A DNA stretch of 64,000 bases from Paenibacillus methanolicus (lineage in GTDB: Bacteria > Bacillota > Bacilli > Paenibacillales > Paenibacillaceae), in NCBI RefSeq assembly GCF_008124765.1, contig NZ_VNHS01000001.1:620001-684000 (forward strand), read 5' to 3'. This document shows positions 61,523 to 64,000 of this stretch, in pieces. Each line of letters begins with the position of its first letter. The stretch's first letter is position 1. Below the pieces are notes generated by a model. The model was not told where the DNA came from. It made no database searches and was given only the letters and a program-made list of their open reading frames with translations. The position numbers were made by a program, and so were the translations under genes.

Positions 61523-64000
61523 ATGAAAAAGATGGGGAAATACGTGAATAACCGTGATGTCAGCCCGGGAATAAGAAAGCCGCAATCAAGAATTCAGACG
61601 GCTGGGTTGACTTTGTTGGCGGTCACCCTAAGCTTGCTTTCGTTTGCTCAGCTCCCGCAGGCTTCAGCTGAGTCGGTAGATGTCTATTTGGAAGAGCAAG
61701 GCGTCGGAGTGAACCCGGCACCCGAAGTCGTTCCTTCCTTACGAGAATGGCAAGGCGGAACCGGCTATTTTTTGTTCAAAGAGCACGCTCGCGTCGTTGT
61801 AGATTCAGCTTACGAGGAACAATTGATGGACGAAGCCCAAGTATTCACTGAAGATTTGAACACAATGTCAGGCAAGAAAATGCCTGTCGTCGTTTCGCAG
61901 GAGCCTAAGAAAGGCGACCTTTTTCTGACGCTGGACTCGTCACTCGATAACGACGAGGGCTATGTGCTGAATATCGCCAAGCAAACGGCGATTCGAGGCA
62001 AGACCGACAAAGGCGTTTTTTACGGCCTGCAAACCGTGCTGCAGATCTTGAAGCAGGATCCGGCGCACCGCAAATTGCCGCACGGTACTGCGCTCGATTA
62101 TCCCGAAATCGGCTGGCGGTCATTCATGATCGACTCGGGTCATACATTCGCTACGCTCGGTTATATTGAGCAGATGATACGGCAGATCGCCTGGCATAAG
62201 TTGAATACGCTGCACATTCATTTCACCGATGATTACGGATTCCGTTTGCAAAGCGACAAATACCCGGGTCTGGCAACGCCGGGGGAGTCATACAGCAAGC
62301 AGGACATTCGCGCCATTCAGGACTTGGCTAAAAAATATCACGTGACCGTCATTCCGGAAATCGACGTTCCCGCTCACGCGATCCCGATGATTAAGTATAA
62401 TCCACAGCTCAAGTTCCCCACCGGCGATCATTTCGATACGGGAGTGACGATCGATATTACGCGCGAGGAAAACCGGGAGTGGATAAAAGGACTTTTCGAG
62501 GAGTTCGTTCCGCTGTTTGATGGTCCATACTTCCATATGGGAGCAGACGAGTATCAGACGGATGCAAAGACCGCTCTCAGTCCGGAAATTATCCAGTATG
62601 CGGAGAGTCGCGGATTCAATAAGCGAGCCGACGTGTTCGTCGACTTCACCAACGAACTGAACGACCTTGTGAAATCATACGGAAAACGGTCGATAATCTG
62701 GAACTGGTGGGATATCGATCAAGAGAACGATTTGCAGCCGGATCAAGACATCATCGTCGAAGTATGGAGAGGATCGCCGCTGAAGTATACGGCAATGGGT
62801 TATGACGTCGTCAATTCAGACGAGAACATTCTCTACACGGGACCGACCGATCCGCCGGGTTATCCGCCCAACTCCAATCGCGTATACAAAGAGTGGACGA
62901 TTCCGCAGGATCCGAAGCTGCTTGGCTTCAGCCTCTCCAGCTGGACCGGTGGATGGTACGGACCTCGACTGTCCGATGATTATTTCGAATGGTTCAATCG
63001 CAGACCGAGAGAAGCGATGTCGGAACGGATATGGGGCGGACCTTTAGCGGAAACAACCGCAGCATTCGAATACAGGGTCGATCGGATCGGAACGGCTCCC
63101 GGCTTGCCGGAGTATGCCCCATATGGGGGCGAAGTGCTTACGGGCGTTCCATACGGAACTTCGCCGAGCTATGACCCTAGCATGTCATTCGAGAAGGCGT
63201 TCGACGGAAATCCCGGTACCTTCTTCGATTATCTTTACCCGAATGGCGGGTATACGGGAATCGATCTTGGCGTAGGGAACGCGAAGCCCGTCAATAAAAT
63301 CCGCTTTCTCCCGCGGCTTGATTATGCGAGCCGCATGATCAAAGGCAAATTCCAGGGGTCGAACGACGGACCGGATAAAGGGTTCGTCGATCTGTATACG
63401 ATCGACTGGACGCCGGACAATGGGTGGAACGAAGTATCGGTGAAAGACACGACCGCTTACCGGTGGTTGAGATATGTCAGTCCCGACAGCGGCTATTCGA
63501 GCGTGGCGGAAATCGAATTCTACACTGCGGAACCGAACAACGCGAAAGCTTCCGCCAATGATGCCATTCAAGCCCATCGTTACAGCGAAAAAAGCGGCAG
63601 CGTCCGAAGGGAAGATAGCGGTTCGCCGGACAATACAGCTATTGGTCAAATTCAGGCGGGCGATTGGGTCCGTTATGGCCGCGTCGACTTTGAAGGCGGC
63701 TTCTACGATACGTTTATGGCTACGCTCGCTTTGGCCGACGCTTCGAATAATCATTCGATTGAAATCCGGCTTGATGCTCCGGACGGCCGCGTGATCGGTG
63801 TCTTGAACCCGCAGTCCACTGGCGGAGACGACGTTTTTAAAGAACAGTATGCCCCCGTTTCCTATGTTTCGGGCGTTCACGACCTTTATCTCGTGTTTCC
63901 TAACACGACGAACCTGCATCTGAATTGGTTCGTATTTGGAACGAATCCGGATAAGGATACGGTTAAAGCGAAGGAACTGCGTGCGCAGTGGTATAAGAAT
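61523..64000 (+). CDS. Secreted GH20 beta-N-acetylhexosaminidase with CBM32- and CBM6-like modules (cut by window edge)
   Basis: At least 826 residues; the frame stays open to base 64000. ATG 61523 (AGGAGG only 3 nt upstream) or ATG 61532. Signal region TLLAVTLSLLSFAQLPQASA. A GH20b-like domain (about 70-185) precedes the TIM barrel: SFMIDSGH, LHIHFTDDYGFRL, EIDVPAHA, then the catalytic pair Asp342-Glu343 in HMGADEYQ and a WNWWD loop. After the barrel come an F5/8 C (CBM32)-like module (about 550-670, AFDGNPGTFFDY) and a CBM6-like module (from about 690). It removes terminal N-acetylhexosamines by the substrate-assisted mechanism, so the imported ligand may be an amino-sugar glycan. Confidence 0.88.
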   Translation, partial: MKKMGKYVNNRDVSPGIRKPQSRIQTAGLTLLAVTLSLLSFAQLPQASAESVDVYLEEQGVGVNPAPEVVPSLREWQGGTGYFLFKEHARVVVDSAYEEQLMDEAQVFTEDLNTMSGKKMPVVVSQEPKKGDLFLTLDSSLDNDEGYVLNIAKQTAIRGKTDKGVFYGLQTVLQILKQDPAHRKLPHGTALDYPEIGWRSFMIDSGHTFATLGYIEQMIRQIAWHKLNTLHIHFTDDYGFRLQSDKYPGLATPGESYSKQDIRAIQDLAKKYHVTVIPEIDVPAHAIPMIKYNPQLKFPTGDHFDTGVTIDITREENREWIKGLFEEFVPLFDGPYFHMGADEYQTDAKTALSPEIIQYAESRGFNKRADVFVDFTNELNDLVKSYGKRSIIWNWWDIDQENDLQPDQDIIVEVWRGSPLKYTAMGYDVVNSDENILYTGPTDPPGYPPNSNRVYKEWTIPQDPKLLGFSLSSWTGGWYGPRLSDDYFEWFNRRPREAMSERIWGGPLAETTAAFEYRVDRIGTAPGLPEYAPYGGEVLTGVPYGTSPSYDPSMSFEKAFDGNPGTFFDYLYPNGGYTGIDLGVGNAKPVNKIRFLPRLDYASRMIKGKFQGSNDGPDKGFVDLYTIDWTPDNGWNEVSVKDTTAYRWLRYVSPDSGYSSVAEIEFYTAEPNNAKASANDAIQAHRYSEKSGSVRREDSGSPDNTAIGQIQAGDWVRYGRVDFEGGFYDTFMATLALADASNNHSIEIRLDAPDGRVIGVLNPQSTGGDDVFKEQYAPVSYVSGVHDLYLVFPNTTNLHLNWFVFGTNPDKDTVKAKELRAQWYKN

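Overview
The window looks like a chromosomal stretch of a Gram-positive, spore-forming Paenibacillus-type Firmicute. Evidence: strong AGGAGG-type ribosome sites with occasional TTG/GTG starts, very large secreted multi-domain polysaccharide-degrading proteins, a YesM/YesN-type two-component pair beside an ABC sugar importer, a YheC/YheD-type coat-associated ATP-grasp protein, and many hairpin-plus-T terminators. Nearly all genes lie on the + strand. No rRNA, tRNA, CRISPR array or transposase gene was seen.

Layout. 1-7.1 kb: the tail of one giant heparinase II/III-like protein and a second, complete one. 7.2-8.4 kb: alanine racemase on the minus strand. 8.6-16.5 kb: a catabolic-looking set (aminotransferase, aldehyde dehydrogenase, CdaR-type regulator, D-2-hydroxyacid dehydrogenase, GntR regulator, saccharopine/lysine dehydrogenase-like enzyme), plus two small unknown ORFs. 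16.6-22.8 kb: a third heparinase-like giant whose last 2466 bp align without net gaps to bases 1-2466. 22.9-25.4 kb: a broken PAS-PAS-HTH regulator, a broken CBO0543-type membrane protein and a VanZ-like protein. 26.2-32.7 kb: a 2160-residue secreted protein with two GH43-like modules, a cohesin-like module and a dockerin. 32.8-39.2 kb: the ATP-grasp protein, a WYL regulator with VOC and SDR enzymes, a TetR-monooxygenase operon, and a second flavin oxidoreductase flanked by two copies of a 72-nt repeat. 39.4-46.4 kb: PepSY protein, FixH/YtkA-like lipoprotein, unknown membrane protein, orphan NarL-type response regulator, cytochrome c, a DesK/DesR-like two-component pair (kinase frameshifted) and a CPBP protease. 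46.6-51.2 kb: an SDR gene remnant, a glycine-rich 14-residue repeat protein, two unknown proteins, a sigma factor with a SnoaL-like tail and a VOC protein. 51.8-64 kb: a secreted pectate-lyase-like protein, then YesN/YesM, an ABC importer and a GH20 hexosaminidase that runs off the edge.

How the genes work together. The lyases, the GH43 protein, the pectate lyase and GH20 would attack extracellular polysaccharides. The YesMN-ABC block is a typical sense-and-import unit for released oligosaccharides. The 8.6-16.5 kb genes could form an amino-acid or sugar-acid oxidation pathway under CdaR and GntR control. The 39-46 kb block appears to be a small redox or metal-related regulon: two nearly identical 23-bp sites and a third related site lie 21-23 nt upstream of -10 boxes, which suggests control by the local NarL-type regulator.

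The most notable non-coding findings are a three-copy 72-nt inverted-repeat/terminator element (one pair flanks a gene), the shared operator in the 41-43 kb block, the GntR and TetR palindromes, and a tandem pair of covarying hairpins. Four genes between 22.9 and 47.1 kb are disrupted (two frameshifts, one amber stop, one internal deletion), so either gene decay or sequence error should be considered there.
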